In this document: positions 1 to 6,680 of the stretch, one piece after another
Layout of the letters: each line of letters opens with the position of its first letter
Position numbering within the stretch: the stretch's first letter is position 1
Assembly (NCBI GenBank): GCA_020632795.1
Contig: JACKEV010000009.1
Location: forward strand, 248,001-312,000
Direction: 5' to 3'
Origin: Alphaproteobacteria bacterium
Lineage (GTDB): Bacteria; Myxococcota_A; UBA796; CAJQPC01
DNA length: 64,000 nt
Made by a program: the position numbers and the translations under genes
The notes under the pieces: generated by a model
What the model was told of the DNA's origin: nothing
The model's database searches: none
What the model saw: only the letters and a program-made list of their open reading frames with translations

Positions 1-2
1 CG

Positions 3-467
3 GACGGCGCGACCCTGCACACCTTCGTCGGGGAGGCCGCCGGCGAGGGCCTGGGCTGCGGGCGGGGGGCCCGGGACATGGACGGCGACGGCGTGCCTGA
101 CCTGGCCATCGGCTCCTGGTCGGACGACGGGCAGGCCCAGGACGCCGGTCGCGTCCAGGTCTTCTCCGGGGCGGACGGGAGCGTGCTGCGGGTCTTCACC
201 AACACGGCCGGGGGCGAGAACTTCGGCTTCGACGCGATCGGGGTGGGGGACGTCAACGGCGATGGCGCCGGGGATCTGGTCGCGAGCGCGGCGACCGCGG
301 ACTGGGTGGTCATGCTGGCCGGCACGCCGCCCGAGGTGCCCGAGGGGGACGACACCGGGATCGACCCCCCCGACGAAAAGACCGGCTGCGCCACGGGCCC
401 CGGGGGCGCCTGGGCGGCGCTGGGCGCGCTGCTGATGCTGGGGTGCCGTCGACGTTGGGAGGCGTAG
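3..467 (+). CDS. FG-GAP/VCBS repeat surface protein, C-terminal part (5' end outside window)
   Basis: This is the 3' end of a larger gene; the frame is open from base 3 with no stop upstream. The protein carries calcium-binding beta-propeller (FG-GAP, integrin-alpha-like) repeats, seen as DMDGDGVPDLAIGS and GDVNGDGAGDLVAS, each an Asp-rich loop followed by a short strand. The C-terminus is a sorting-type tail: an acidic linker (EGDDTGIDPPDEK), a Cys-Gly region, a hydrophobic helix (WAALGALLMLG) and a basic end (CRRRWEA). This matches the MYXO-CTERM architecture of cell-surface proteins in myxobacteria. Family-level function is inferred: a cell-surface or extracellular adhesin-like protein. 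An internal Met at base 78 is not regarded as the start because the repeat pattern extends upstream of it. Confidence 0.75.
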   Translation, partial: DGATLHTFVGEAAGEGLGCGRGARDMDGDGVPDLAIGSWSDDGQAQDAGRVQVFSGADGSVLRVFTNTAGGENFGFDAIGVGDVNGDGAGDLVASAATADWVVMLAGTPPEVPEGDDTGIDPPDEKTGCATGPGGAWAALGALLMLGCRRRWEA

Positions 468-524
468 GGCACAGACCTCGCCCACGCCAAGGTATCGAAG
501 ACACCGACCGTCACCAACTTCCCG

Positions 525-756
525 ATTGGGGCTCGTCCGCTCCAGGACTCGCTGGAGGGTTGTTGGCAGGCCCCAGTCTCGGCGTGGAGGGGGCGCGTCC
601 AGCGCCCTGAAGAAGCCCCAGATCACTGCGTTGCGGAGATTGGCCCGTGTCTGAAGAAATGATGCCCTCTTCAGGGCGCTGGACGCGCCCCCTCCACGTC
701 AAGGAATTCACCCTCCCCTGATCCTCCAGCGAGTCCTGGAGCGGACGAGCCCCAAT
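525..756. repeat. Nested inverted repeats forming a ~232-bp imperfect palindrome (MITE-like)
   Basis: The 353-bp gap between the FG-GAP gene and the VOC gene (468-820) contains no convincing gene but two nested perfect inverted repeats. The outer arms are 525-558 and 723-756 (34 bp identical). The inner arms are 583-613 and 668-698 (31 bp identical). The two 24-bp spacers (559-582 and 699-722) are not complementary, and the central loop is 614-667. The symmetry is far beyond a normal terminator. It could be a non-autonomous mobile element, a cruciform, or a processed RNA hairpin. Short ORFs across it are a consequence of the palindrome and are not called. No target-site duplication was identified. 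Confidence 0.75.
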
Positions 757-820
757 TCGGGGAGGCGAATAGGGGCGGCTCTCCTGAAGTCGTCTTCTGA
801 AGCGCATTCCTTGCAGGCTG

Positions 821-1201
821 CTAACCCGGCATCGCCAGCCCCCCGGCCTCGGCCCACACCGCCAGCTCGTTCCCGCTGGGGTCGAGGAAGTGGAAGCGGC
901 GCCCGCCGGGGAAGGCGAACGGCGCCTTCTCGATGCGCCCGCCGGCCGCCTTGACCTTCGCCAGGCTGTCGTCGAGGTCGTTGGAGTAGAGGATGACGAG
1001 GGGCCCGCCGCGCTTGACCTCCTCCGCCAGGCAGAGGCCGCCGTGCTCGCCGCCGCTCGCCCGCCGGATGCCCGCGTAGTCGGGCCCGTAGTCGTTGAAG
1101 GTCCAGCCCAGCGCTGCGCCGTAGAAGCGCTTCGCGGCGTCCATGTCGGTCACGTACAGCTCGATGTAGTCGACGCCGTGGTGGGTGTGGGTGTCTGACA
1201 T
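821..1201 (-). CDS. VOC (glyoxalase/bleomycin-resistance-like) family protein
   Basis: A 126-residue protein with the vicinal-oxygen-chelate fold signature. It has an N-terminal YIELYVTDMDAAKRFYGAALGW segment (strand, helix, then FYxxxLGW) and a C-terminal FHFLDPSGNELAVWAE segment, the usual DPxGNxxxxxE ending whose Glu is a metal ligand in active members. The length fits a single-module VOC protein that dimerises. Members include lactoylglutathione lyase, fosfomycin and bleomycin resistance proteins and dioxygenases; the substrate cannot be told here. It is transcribed divergently from the lipoprotein gene beginning at 1280. The ATG at 1201 is preceded by a purine-rich stretch on its own strand (GGAGATCCTGAGCG). 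Confidence 0.85.
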   Translation of the reverse strand: MSDTHTHHGVDYIELYVTDMDAAKRFYGAALGWTFNDYGPDYAGIRRASGGEHGGLCLAEEVKRGGPLVILYSNDLDDSLAKVKAAGGRIEKAPFAFPGGRRFHFLDPSGNELAVWAEAGGLAMPG

Positions 1202-1226
1202 CGCTCAGGATCTCCGGGGTTCGGGT

Positions 1227-1255
1227 TTGGTCCACCGCGAATCGGCGGTATGACG
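1227..1255 (+). promoter_or_regulatory. Putative promoter of the first lipoprotein paralog
   Basis: A -10-like TATGAC (1249-1254) lies inside the 13-mer CGGCGGTATGACG (1243-1255), with a possible -35 TTGGTC at 1227-1232 (16-bp spacer). The same 13-mer recurs at 2121-2133 before the second paralog. In both cases its last base is 25 positions before the A of the start codon. Confidence 0.45.
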
Positions 1256-1279
1256 GGGGTGTCGCCCGGGAGGTATCGG

Positions 1280-2104
1280 ATGCGTCACCTTCTTCTGTCA
1301 AGTCTGCTGGCCACAGCCTGCACCGGCACCACCAAGGATGCCGATGACAGCGCGGCTTCGGACGACTCGTCTGCTGAAGAGACGGGCACCGACGACACCG
1401 GTGACGAGGTCGTGGACAGCCCGCTGGTGGGCAAGGTCTTCCTGCTCGAAAGCCGGACCGGGCGGATCGTGGAGCCCCCCGGTGTGGGCTCGATCCTGGA
1501 GTCCTACCTGGAGGGGAGCCTGCTGGTGGAGGTGGTCCAGGTCCGGACCACCCAGCTCGACCTCCGCGTCGCGCCCGTCTCCCAGGACAACCCCCGCGAG
1601 CAGGATCTCTGCTCCGCCACCGCAGAGCTGACGTTCACCTATGCAGAGCCGCGCTTCAGCTTCGGGCCCCAGGACCTGTCCTACACCCATGACGGCGACG
1701 TGATCGCGGCGCAGGGGGTCACCGTGCAGGGGGGCTTCGCGGCGGGCCTTGAGGGCATCCGGGACATCTCGGCGGCCGGGTTGGTGGACACCCGCCCCAT
1801 GGTCGATCGGGTGGAGGAGGGCGGTGAGCCCGACGCCATCTGCCAGATCGTGTCCGGGTTCGGGGTAGCGTGCGAGCCATGCGCCGACGGTGAGACGCTC
1901 TGCCTGCAGATGGAGGTCATCGACCTCGTCGCCGAGGAGACCGACGCCACCCTGATTCCCATCGAGGGCGACTGCCACGAGTCCTGCCAGGACCGGAGCG
2001 GGCGCTGCCTGGAGCCGGGCTGCCGCTGCGGCGCCGTGACGGGCCCGGGGGGCGCGGCGCTCTTCGCCCTGCTCGCCCTGGCGGGGCTGCGCCGACGCCG
2101 CTGA
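1280..2104 (+). CDS. Secreted lipoprotein with MYXO-CTERM-like tail, paralog 1 of 3
   Basis: The start is taken at 1280 because GGGAGG sits just upstream and the protein then opens with a lipoprotein signal (MRHLLLSSLLATAC, lipobox Cys at residue 14). An in-frame ATG at 1250 would add ten residues before this signal. After an Asp/Ser/Thr-rich linker comes a globular domain shared with the two genes downstream. Common landmarks are the PPGVGSILESYLEG block, QDLCSA, the FSFGPQDL segment, GLVDTRPMVD, the CQIVSGFGVACEPC block and IEGDCHESCQD. The Cys pairs suggest disulfides outside the cytoplasm. The end is GCRCG, a hydrophobic helix and RRRR, as in MYXO-CTERM proteins. The family is not recognised and the function is unknown; the likely location is the outer surface. 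Confidence 0.8.
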   Translation: MRHLLLSSLLATACTGTTKDADDSAASDDSSAEETGTDDTGDEVVDSPLVGKVFLLESRTGRIVEPPGVGSILESYLEGSLLVEVVQVRTTQLDLRVAPVSQDNPREQDLCSATAELTFTYAEPRFSFGPQDLSYTHDGDVIAAQGVTVQGGFAAGLEGIRDISAAGLVDTRPMVDRVEEGGEPDAICQIVSGFGVACEPCADGETLCLQMEVIDLVAEETDATLIPIEGDCHESCQDRSGRCLEPGCRCGAVTGPGGAALFALLALAGLRRRR

Positions 2105-2120
2105 TGCAGGCGGCCGGATT

Positions 2121-2133
2121 CGGCGGTATGACG
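2121..2133 (+). promoter_or_regulatory. Conserved CGGCGGTATGACG promoter motif before lipoprotein paralog 2
   Basis: Identical 13-mer to 1243-1255, with TATGAC as the -10-like core (2127-2132) and the same 25-bp distance to the start codon at 2158. No good -35 hexamer is visible. The repetition suggests the promoter was duplicated with the gene. Confidence 0.4.
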
Positions 2134-2157
2134 AAGGGGTCGTCCTGGAGATCCCCC

Positions 2158-3339
2158 ATGCGTCCGTTGATCCTGTCCTCCCTGCTGTTCTCCGGTTGCG
2201 TCATCATCAACAAGGGCGCCACCTGCGGGGATGGCACCGAGGAGGTCGACGGCGCGTGCCTGCCCAAGGAGGAGTCCGACGCCGACACCGACGCGGACAG
2301 CGACAGCGACACGGACGCCGACAGCGACACGGACGCCGACGCCGACACGGACAGCGACACCGACTGCGACATCGAGATCGAGGAGACCTGGCCCCTCAGC
2401 GGCGCCCGCGACGCCTACTACCGCGACCCGGTGGAGTGGGCGTTGAACGAGCCCGACGCCAGCGCCGAGGCCTGGATCGAGGGCGTCACCGGCGCCAGCG
2501 CCTGGGACGACGCGCGGGAGCGGGTCATCTTCACCCCGGACCAGCCCCTGGATCCCTCCACCGCGTACACCGCCGGGCTGACGTACTGCCGAGGGCGGCG
2601 GGAGGTGACGATCTCGTTCGCGACCTCCCCCTTGGGCTTCGCCATGTCCAGCTCACCCGCCGGCACCCTCTACACCCTGGATCCCACCTCAGGGGAGTTC
2701 GTCCGGCCGGCGGGGGTGGGGGCCGTGCTGCAGAACTACATCGAGGAGCATGTGCTCATCGAGCTGCTCGCGGTGCGGCGCGGCGAGGTGGACCTGCTCC
2801 TGGCCCCGGCGGCGCAGGGGGAGCCGGAGACCCAGGACCTCTGCACCTCGACCTGGGCGATGACCGCCGACTACGCCAACCCCCACATCTCCTTCGGACC
2901 GGTGGACACGGCCATCACCTACGGCGGCACCGAGGTCCTGCTGGGCGACTTCACCTTCTCGGGGGACCTCTCCCCGGACGGTTCCTACATCGGCGGGATC
3001 GCCACCTCGGGCATCTTCGACACCCGCCCGCTGGTCGATCTGGTGGAGGAGGGCGGCGGACCGGACACCGTCTGCCAGGTCGTCGCCGGCTTCGGCGTGC
3101 AGTGCGTGCCTTGCCCCAGCGGGGAGGTCTACTGCGTGGAGATCGCCATCCGCGGCATGGAGGCCGACGCCATCTCCGGCTCCCTGGAGCCCATCGAGGG
3201 CGACTGCCACGAGGACTGCCAGGACGCTGACGGCCAATGCCTGGAGCAGGGCTGCGGCTGCGGGGCCAGCCCTCGGTCCGGCGGCGCGGCGGCGGTGATG
3301 GCGCTGCTGGCCCTGGTGGGGCTGAGGCGGCGGCGGTGA
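2158..3339 (+). CDS. Secreted lipoprotein with Asp-rich linker and MYXO-CTERM-like tail, paralog 2 of 3
   Basis: The start is placed at the ATG at 2158, which gives a lipoprotein signal (MRPLILSSLLFSGC, Cys14); GGAG lies about 9 bases upstream. The longer reading from 2104 would bury the signal peptide. A short Cys-containing segment (CGDGTEEVDGACLP) precedes an almost pure Asp/Ala/Ser/Thr linker (about residues 40-70). An Ig-like segment (WPLSGARDAYYRDPVEW ... VIFTPDQPLDPSTAYT) is followed by the domain shared with both neighbours (VGAVLQNYIEEH, FGVQCVPC, IEGDCHEDCQD). The end is GCGCG, a hydrophobic stretch and RRRR. It is 393 residues, longer than paralog 1 because it has the extra Ig-like domain. 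Function unknown; surface location inferred. Confidence 0.8.
   Translation: MRPLILSSLLFSGCVIINKGATCGDGTEEVDGACLPKEESDADTDADSDSDTDADSDTDADADTDSDTDCDIEIEETWPLSGARDAYYRDPVEWALNEPDASAEAWIEGVTGASAWDDARERVIFTPDQPLDPSTAYTAGLTYCRGRREVTISFATSPLGFAMSSSPAGTLYTLDPTSGEFVRPAGVGAVLQNYIEEHVLIELLAVRRGEVDLLLAPAAQGEPETQDLCTSTWAMTADYANPHISFGPVDTAITYGGTEVLLGDFTFSGDLSPDGSYIGGIATSGIFDTRPLVDLVEEGGGPDTVCQVVAGFGVQCVPCPSGEVYCVEIAIRGMEADAISGSLEPIEGDCHEDCQDADGQCLEQGCGCGASPRSGGAAAVMALLALVGLRRRR
2278..2367 (+). repeat. Low-complexity GAC-triplet tract encoding the Asp/Ser/Thr/Ala linker
   Basis: About 90 bp built from GACAGC, GACACG and GACGCC units, encoding alternating Asp with Ser, Thr or Ala. It is in frame throughout and likely to vary in unit number by slippage or unequal recombination, changing linker length only. 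Confidence 0.7.
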
Positions 3340-4424
3340 GCCCGCTCGCCCTCTTGCTGCTGGGCTGCGGCATCGGCGACCGGCTGCGGCCGTGCGACGA
3401 GGGCAGCCGGATGGTCCGAGGCGCGTGCGTGCCTCTGCAGGACGCCGACGTGGACGTCGACGTCGACTGCGACCTGGAGGTCGAGGATGTCTACCCGGGC
3501 CTCGGCGCCACCGACCACGACTACCGGGACCCGGTGGAGTGGACGCTGAGCCGCCCGGATGACAGCGCCCAGGCCTGGATCGAGGATGTGCCCGGCTTCA
3601 GCTTCCTGGGCGCGGAGCCGCACCAGGTGGTCTTCGTGCCGGACGAGCCGCTGGACCCGCTCACGACGTACGACGCCGCCCTGGCCTTCTGCGGCGGCCA
3701 GCAGGAGGCGAGGTTCTCGTTCACGACCTCGTCGCTGGGCACGCCCACGGCGGCCTCCCCGGTCGGCACCCTCTACAGCCTCGACCCGAGCGCGGGGGAG
3801 ATCATCGTGCCCCCGGGCATGGGCCCGGTGATGGAGGCGCTCCTCGATGGGTTCGTGCTCATCGAGGTCCTGTCCGTGGGCGAGGATCAGGTCGAGCTTC
3901 GCCTCGCGGCGACCCCAGACGGGTCGACCCAGGATCTCTGCGCGCCCACCTGGACGGTCACCGCTGACTACGACGACCCCCACGTCTCCTTCGGCCCGGC
4001 GGACCAGGACCTGCGCTACGGCGACGTGTCGATGACCCTGGGCGACTTCGGCTTTGAGGGGGACTTCTCGGCGGACGGGGCCACCCTGGGCGGCGTCAGC
4101 GCCTGGGGGCTCGTGGACACCCGGCCGCTGAACGGCGGTCAGGGGGCCGCGGACGTCTGCGAGCTGATGGCCGGCTTCGGCGTGGCCTGTGAGCCCTGCC
4201 CCTCGGACGGCGGGGAGTTCTGCCTTGGCGTGCGCATCCGGGGCATGGAGGCCGTCGCCATCTCCGGCGTGCTCACGCCCGTCGAGGGCGACTGCCACGA
4301 GGACTGCCAGGACGCAGGCGGTGCGTGCGCGCCGCCGGGCTGCGCCTGCGGGAGCGCGGGGCGGCCGGCGGGGAGCCTGCTGGTGGCGCTGCTGGCGCTG
4401 GCGGGGCTGAGACGGCGGCGTTGA
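3336..4424 (+). CDS. Secreted lipoprotein with MYXO-CTERM-like tail, paralog 3 of 3
   Basis: The start is a GTG at 3336 overlapping the stop of paralog 2 in a GTGA arrangement, so translation is probably coupled. From there the protein opens with a short lipoprotein signal (residues 1-10 hydrophobic, LLLLGC, Cys at about 11). The frame is open further upstream to 3237, but that stretch reads the end of paralog 2 in another frame and gives an implausible N-terminus. The 362-residue product has the short Asp/Val linker, the Ig-like segment (DYRDPVEWTL) and the shared domain (GMGPVMEALLDG, FGVACEPC, VEGDCHEDCQD). It ends in GCACG, a hydrophobic helix and RRRR. With paralogs 1 and 2 it forms a tandem family of unknown function. 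Confidence 0.75.
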   Translation: MSPLALLLLGCGIGDRLRPCDEGSRMVRGACVPLQDADVDVDVDCDLEVEDVYPGLGATDHDYRDPVEWTLSRPDDSAQAWIEDVPGFSFLGAEPHQVVFVPDEPLDPLTTYDAALAFCGGQQEARFSFTTSSLGTPTAASPVGTLYSLDPSAGEIIVPPGMGPVMEALLDGFVLIEVLSVGEDQVELRLAATPDGSTQDLCAPTWTVTADYDDPHVSFGPADQDLRYGDVSMTLGDFGFEGDFSADGATLGGVSAWGLVDTRPLNGGQGAADVCELMAGFGVACEPCPSDGGEFCLGVRIRGMEAVAISGVLTPVEGDCHEDCQDAGGACAPPGCACGSAGRPAGSLLVALLALAGLRRRR

Positions 4425-4460
4425 GTCTTCCAAGAGGTCGTGCTCATCGGGATCAGCGCA
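4425..4460 (+). repeat. Boundary repeat copy A (36 bp direct repeat)
   Basis: Begins immediately after the stop of the third lipoprotein. Core GTGCTCATCGGGATCAGCG (4440-4458), preceded by GTCTTCCAAGAGGTC. Copies B (6624-6659) and C (17438-17473) match at roughly 31-32 of 36 positions in the same orientation. Copies A and B exactly bracket the ATPase/DUF4276 gene pair. Confidence 0.75.
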
Positions 4461-4533
4461 AGGGGATCTGCGGTCACAGGTCGGACCCGTCCGCATCGGG
4501 TTACGTCGGAAGGGAACCTGGAGCAGCGGTCCC

Positions 4534-5940
4534 ATGCTGACCCGAATCGAGCTGGATGGCTTCAAGTCCTTCGAGGGCTTCGCTGTGGACCTCTCACCCC
4601 ACACCGTGGTGCTTGGGCCGAACGGTGTTGGAAAATCCAACCTCTTCGATGCCATTCATTTCCTCTCCGCGTTGGCGAACGGCAGCGTGGCCGACGCCGC
4701 CCGTGAGATGCGGGGGCAGCCGCATGAGTTGTTTTCCTTTGGCCCGGATGGCCGGCCGAGGGGGGATATGAAGCTGGCCGTGGAGGTGCTGCTGCCCACC
4801 GGCCTCCGGGACTCCTGGGGAAACGAAGTCGACGTTGAACACCCTCGGCTGCGGTATGAAGTCGCCATCGAGCGGCGCCTGAAGGACGGGGTTGAGTCGC
4901 TCGCGATTGTCTCTGAACGGGCCACCTCCATCTACGCCAAGGAGGACCGTTGGAGGCCCTATGGGCGACCTCCGTCCAAGCCGTTCACCCGACAGATCAT
5001 CCGTCGTCAGACCAGGAGTCGACGTGACACCCCCTTCCTGAACACGGTCGAGCACGACGAAGACAAACAGCTGGGGCCGGCGTTCGCCCTGCACCATGAT
5101 GGCAAGGCCGGGCGCATCCGATACCTTCCTGCCACCGGAGCGGACGCGACGGTGCTGTCGACCATCTCGACCGCAGAGTTCAAACACCTCTTTGCGTTGC
5201 GGGAGGAGTTCCGGTCCTGGCGGTTCTTCCAACTCGACCCGGTCAGCATTCGAGACTCTGCCCGAGGCTCCTGGTCCCAACAACTGGAGCCAGATGGACG
5301 AAACCTCGGTCGGGTGCTCAACCGTATTCGCATGCAGACACGCTCCGACACGAACCCCGAGGGCGTCCTCCCGGACATCGCGACGGATCTGGCAGACTTG
5401 GTAGACGGCGTCCGAGCGCTGAGGGTGGAGGCCGACGAGCAGATTCGTGATTTTCGCATCCGGTTGGAGATGGCCGATCGCGTCATCTACAGCTCCCAGC
5501 TCATCAGCGACGGGACGCTGCGCCTGCTGGCGCTGTTGACCCTCTTCAACGACCCTGACTTCAGCGGGCTGTTGTGCATGGAGGAGCCCGAGAACGGCGT
5601 TCATCCTGAGCGTCTCATGACCCTGCTGAGGCTCATGCGGGACCGGGTGACCGATCCTGAGGACGAAGATCCCGACCCCAACGAACCCCTGCAACAGATC
5701 CTCACCAACAGTCACTCTCCGGTCGTCCTGAGCGCTGTCCAGGGGCGCGACCAGGAGGCTCTGTTCGCAGACATGGTGATACGAACCGATCCGGCGACGG
5801 GTGGCAGGGTCAAACGGACTCGGCTCCGGCCCATCCGAAGTCACTCCTCTCAGGGGCGGCTGTTGAACGGGGAGGCTCCACCCTACGTGACCTCCTTCGA
5901 AGTGGAGCGCTTCTTGAAGACCGTGAAGACGGGGAGCTGA
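4534..5940 (+). CDS. AAA-family (RecF/OLD-like, AAA_21 type) ATPase of a two-gene candidate defence module
   Basis: A 468-residue ABC/SMC-type ATPase. The N-terminus is typical (MLTRIELDGFKSFEGF) and Walker A is VLGPNGVGKSN (about residues 27-37). The signature-like ISDGTLRLLALLTLF lies at about 324-338 and Walker B LLCMEEPENGVHP at about 345-357, with the catalytic Glu pair. A switch His follows in TNSHSP. The middle is a long insertion carrying charged segments. This organisation is that of predicted ATPases related to OLD and the PARIS AriA family, which act with a TOPRIM-type partner. The next gene, 2 bp downstream, encodes such a partner (DUF4276-like). Base composition is visibly less extreme in third positions than the neighbours, which suggests transfer. 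Role in phage defence is inference from architecture. Confidence 0.85.
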   Translation: MLTRIELDGFKSFEGFAVDLSPHTVVLGPNGVGKSNLFDAIHFLSALANGSVADAAREMRGQPHELFSFGPDGRPRGDMKLAVEVLLPTGLRDSWGNEVDVEHPRLRYEVAIERRLKDGVESLAIVSERATSIYAKEDRWRPYGRPPSKPFTRQIIRRQTRSRRDTPFLNTVEHDEDKQLGPAFALHHDGKAGRIRYLPATGADATVLSTISTAEFKHLFALREEFRSWRFFQLDPVSIRDSARGSWSQQLEPDGRNLGRVLNRIRMQTRSDTNPEGVLPDIATDLADLVDGVRALRVEADEQIRDFRIRLEMADRVIYSSQLISDGTLRLLALLTLFNDPDFSGLLCMEEPENGVHPERLMTLLRLMRDRVTDPEDEDPDPNEPLQQILTNSHSPVVLSAVQGRDQEALFADMVIRTDPATGGRVKRTRLRPIRSHSSQGRLLNGEAPPYVTSFEVERFLKTVKTGS

Positions 5941-5942
5941 GC

Positions 5943-6623
5943 GTGCGCCCCCTGAGGCTTGCCCTCTTCCCTGAGGGTTCGACCGACGTGAGCTTCTTCT
6001 CGCCGCTCCTGGTGAGGGTCTGTGAGCATCTCTGTCGGACCGTGCAGATTGACATCGTGCCGCAAGTCATCGACCTGTCCGACATCGCCAGGCCCGATCT
6101 GCTGAGGCGGGCAGACCAGATCCAGGATGCAGCGAGTCAGGCGTCGGGGGCCTTCGATATCCTGTTCGTCCATGCCGATGGCGCTGGGGATCCTGCTCGC
6201 ATGAGGGCCGAACAGGTCGATCCGGGCCTTCGGCAGGTTGCAGACGCCTTCACGACCAGGCCGGGCCTGGTCGGTCTGGTGCCTGTCCGGGAGATGGAAG
6301 CCTGGGCCATCGTGGATGGAGACGCGCTGCGTGATGTACTTGGGACCACGCTCAGTGATGCTGAACTTGGAATTCCACACAAGCCGGCCCTTGCTGAGAG
6401 CGTCACCGATCCCAAGCGATGTCTCGTGCAGGCCGTCTCCGTGGCGATCAGCGGTCGCCGAGGTCGACGCACGCGGAAGGGAGACGCCGGCAAGAGGTAT
6501 TCCCGCTATCTTCGAGGAATCGGGGAGCGTGTGGGGTTGGATTGCCTTCGGGATCTGGCGGCATTTCGGAGTCTGGAGGAGGAACTGGCGAGCGCCTTGA
6601 AGGAGCTTCGCTATCTGAGGTAG
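5943..6623 (+). CDS. DUF4276-like (TOPRIM-fold-like) partner of the upstream ATPase
   Basis: A 226-residue protein starting with GTG at 5943, two bases after the ATPase stop, so the two form an operon. Three short motifs stand out: LFPEGSTDVSFF (residues about 8-19), an acidic HADGAGD (about 77-83), and VPVREMEAWAIVDGD (about 113-127). The EGxTD / DxxGxxD / P-x-x-E-x-EAW pattern is that of DUF4276 proteins, regarded as TOPRIM-like and possibly nucleolytic. The C-terminal half is Lys/Arg-rich (SGRRGRRTRKGDAGKRYSR), consistent with nucleic-acid contact. In OLD and PARIS-type systems the ATPase senses and the TOPRIM protein acts as effector; the same division is inferred here. DUF assignment is from motif memory and would need a profile search. 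Confidence 0.7.
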   Translation: MRPLRLALFPEGSTDVSFFSPLLVRVCEHLCRTVQIDIVPQVIDLSDIARPDLLRRADQIQDAASQASGAFDILFVHADGAGDPARMRAEQVDPGLRQVADAFTTRPGLVGLVPVREMEAWAIVDGDALRDVLGTTLSDAELGIPHKPALAESVTDPKRCLVQAVSVAISGRRGRRTRKGDAGKRYSRYLRGIGERVGLDCLRDLAAFRSLEEELASALKELRYLR

Positions 6624-6680
6624 TTCTTCCGAGAGGCCGTGCTCATCGGGATCAGCGGGGTGCGGCCAGCTCGGGGTGCG
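6624..6680 (+). repeat. Boundary repeat copy B, extended
   Basis: Starts at the base after the DUF4276 stop codon. The 36-bp core (6624-6659) matches copies A and C; similarity with copy C continues to 6680 (GGTGCGG, then GGGTGCG), about 57 bp in all. Read on the minus strand the repeat supplies the TGA (6654-6652) and last codons of the gene at 6652-8040, so it straddles the end of a coding sequence. Confidence 0.75.
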
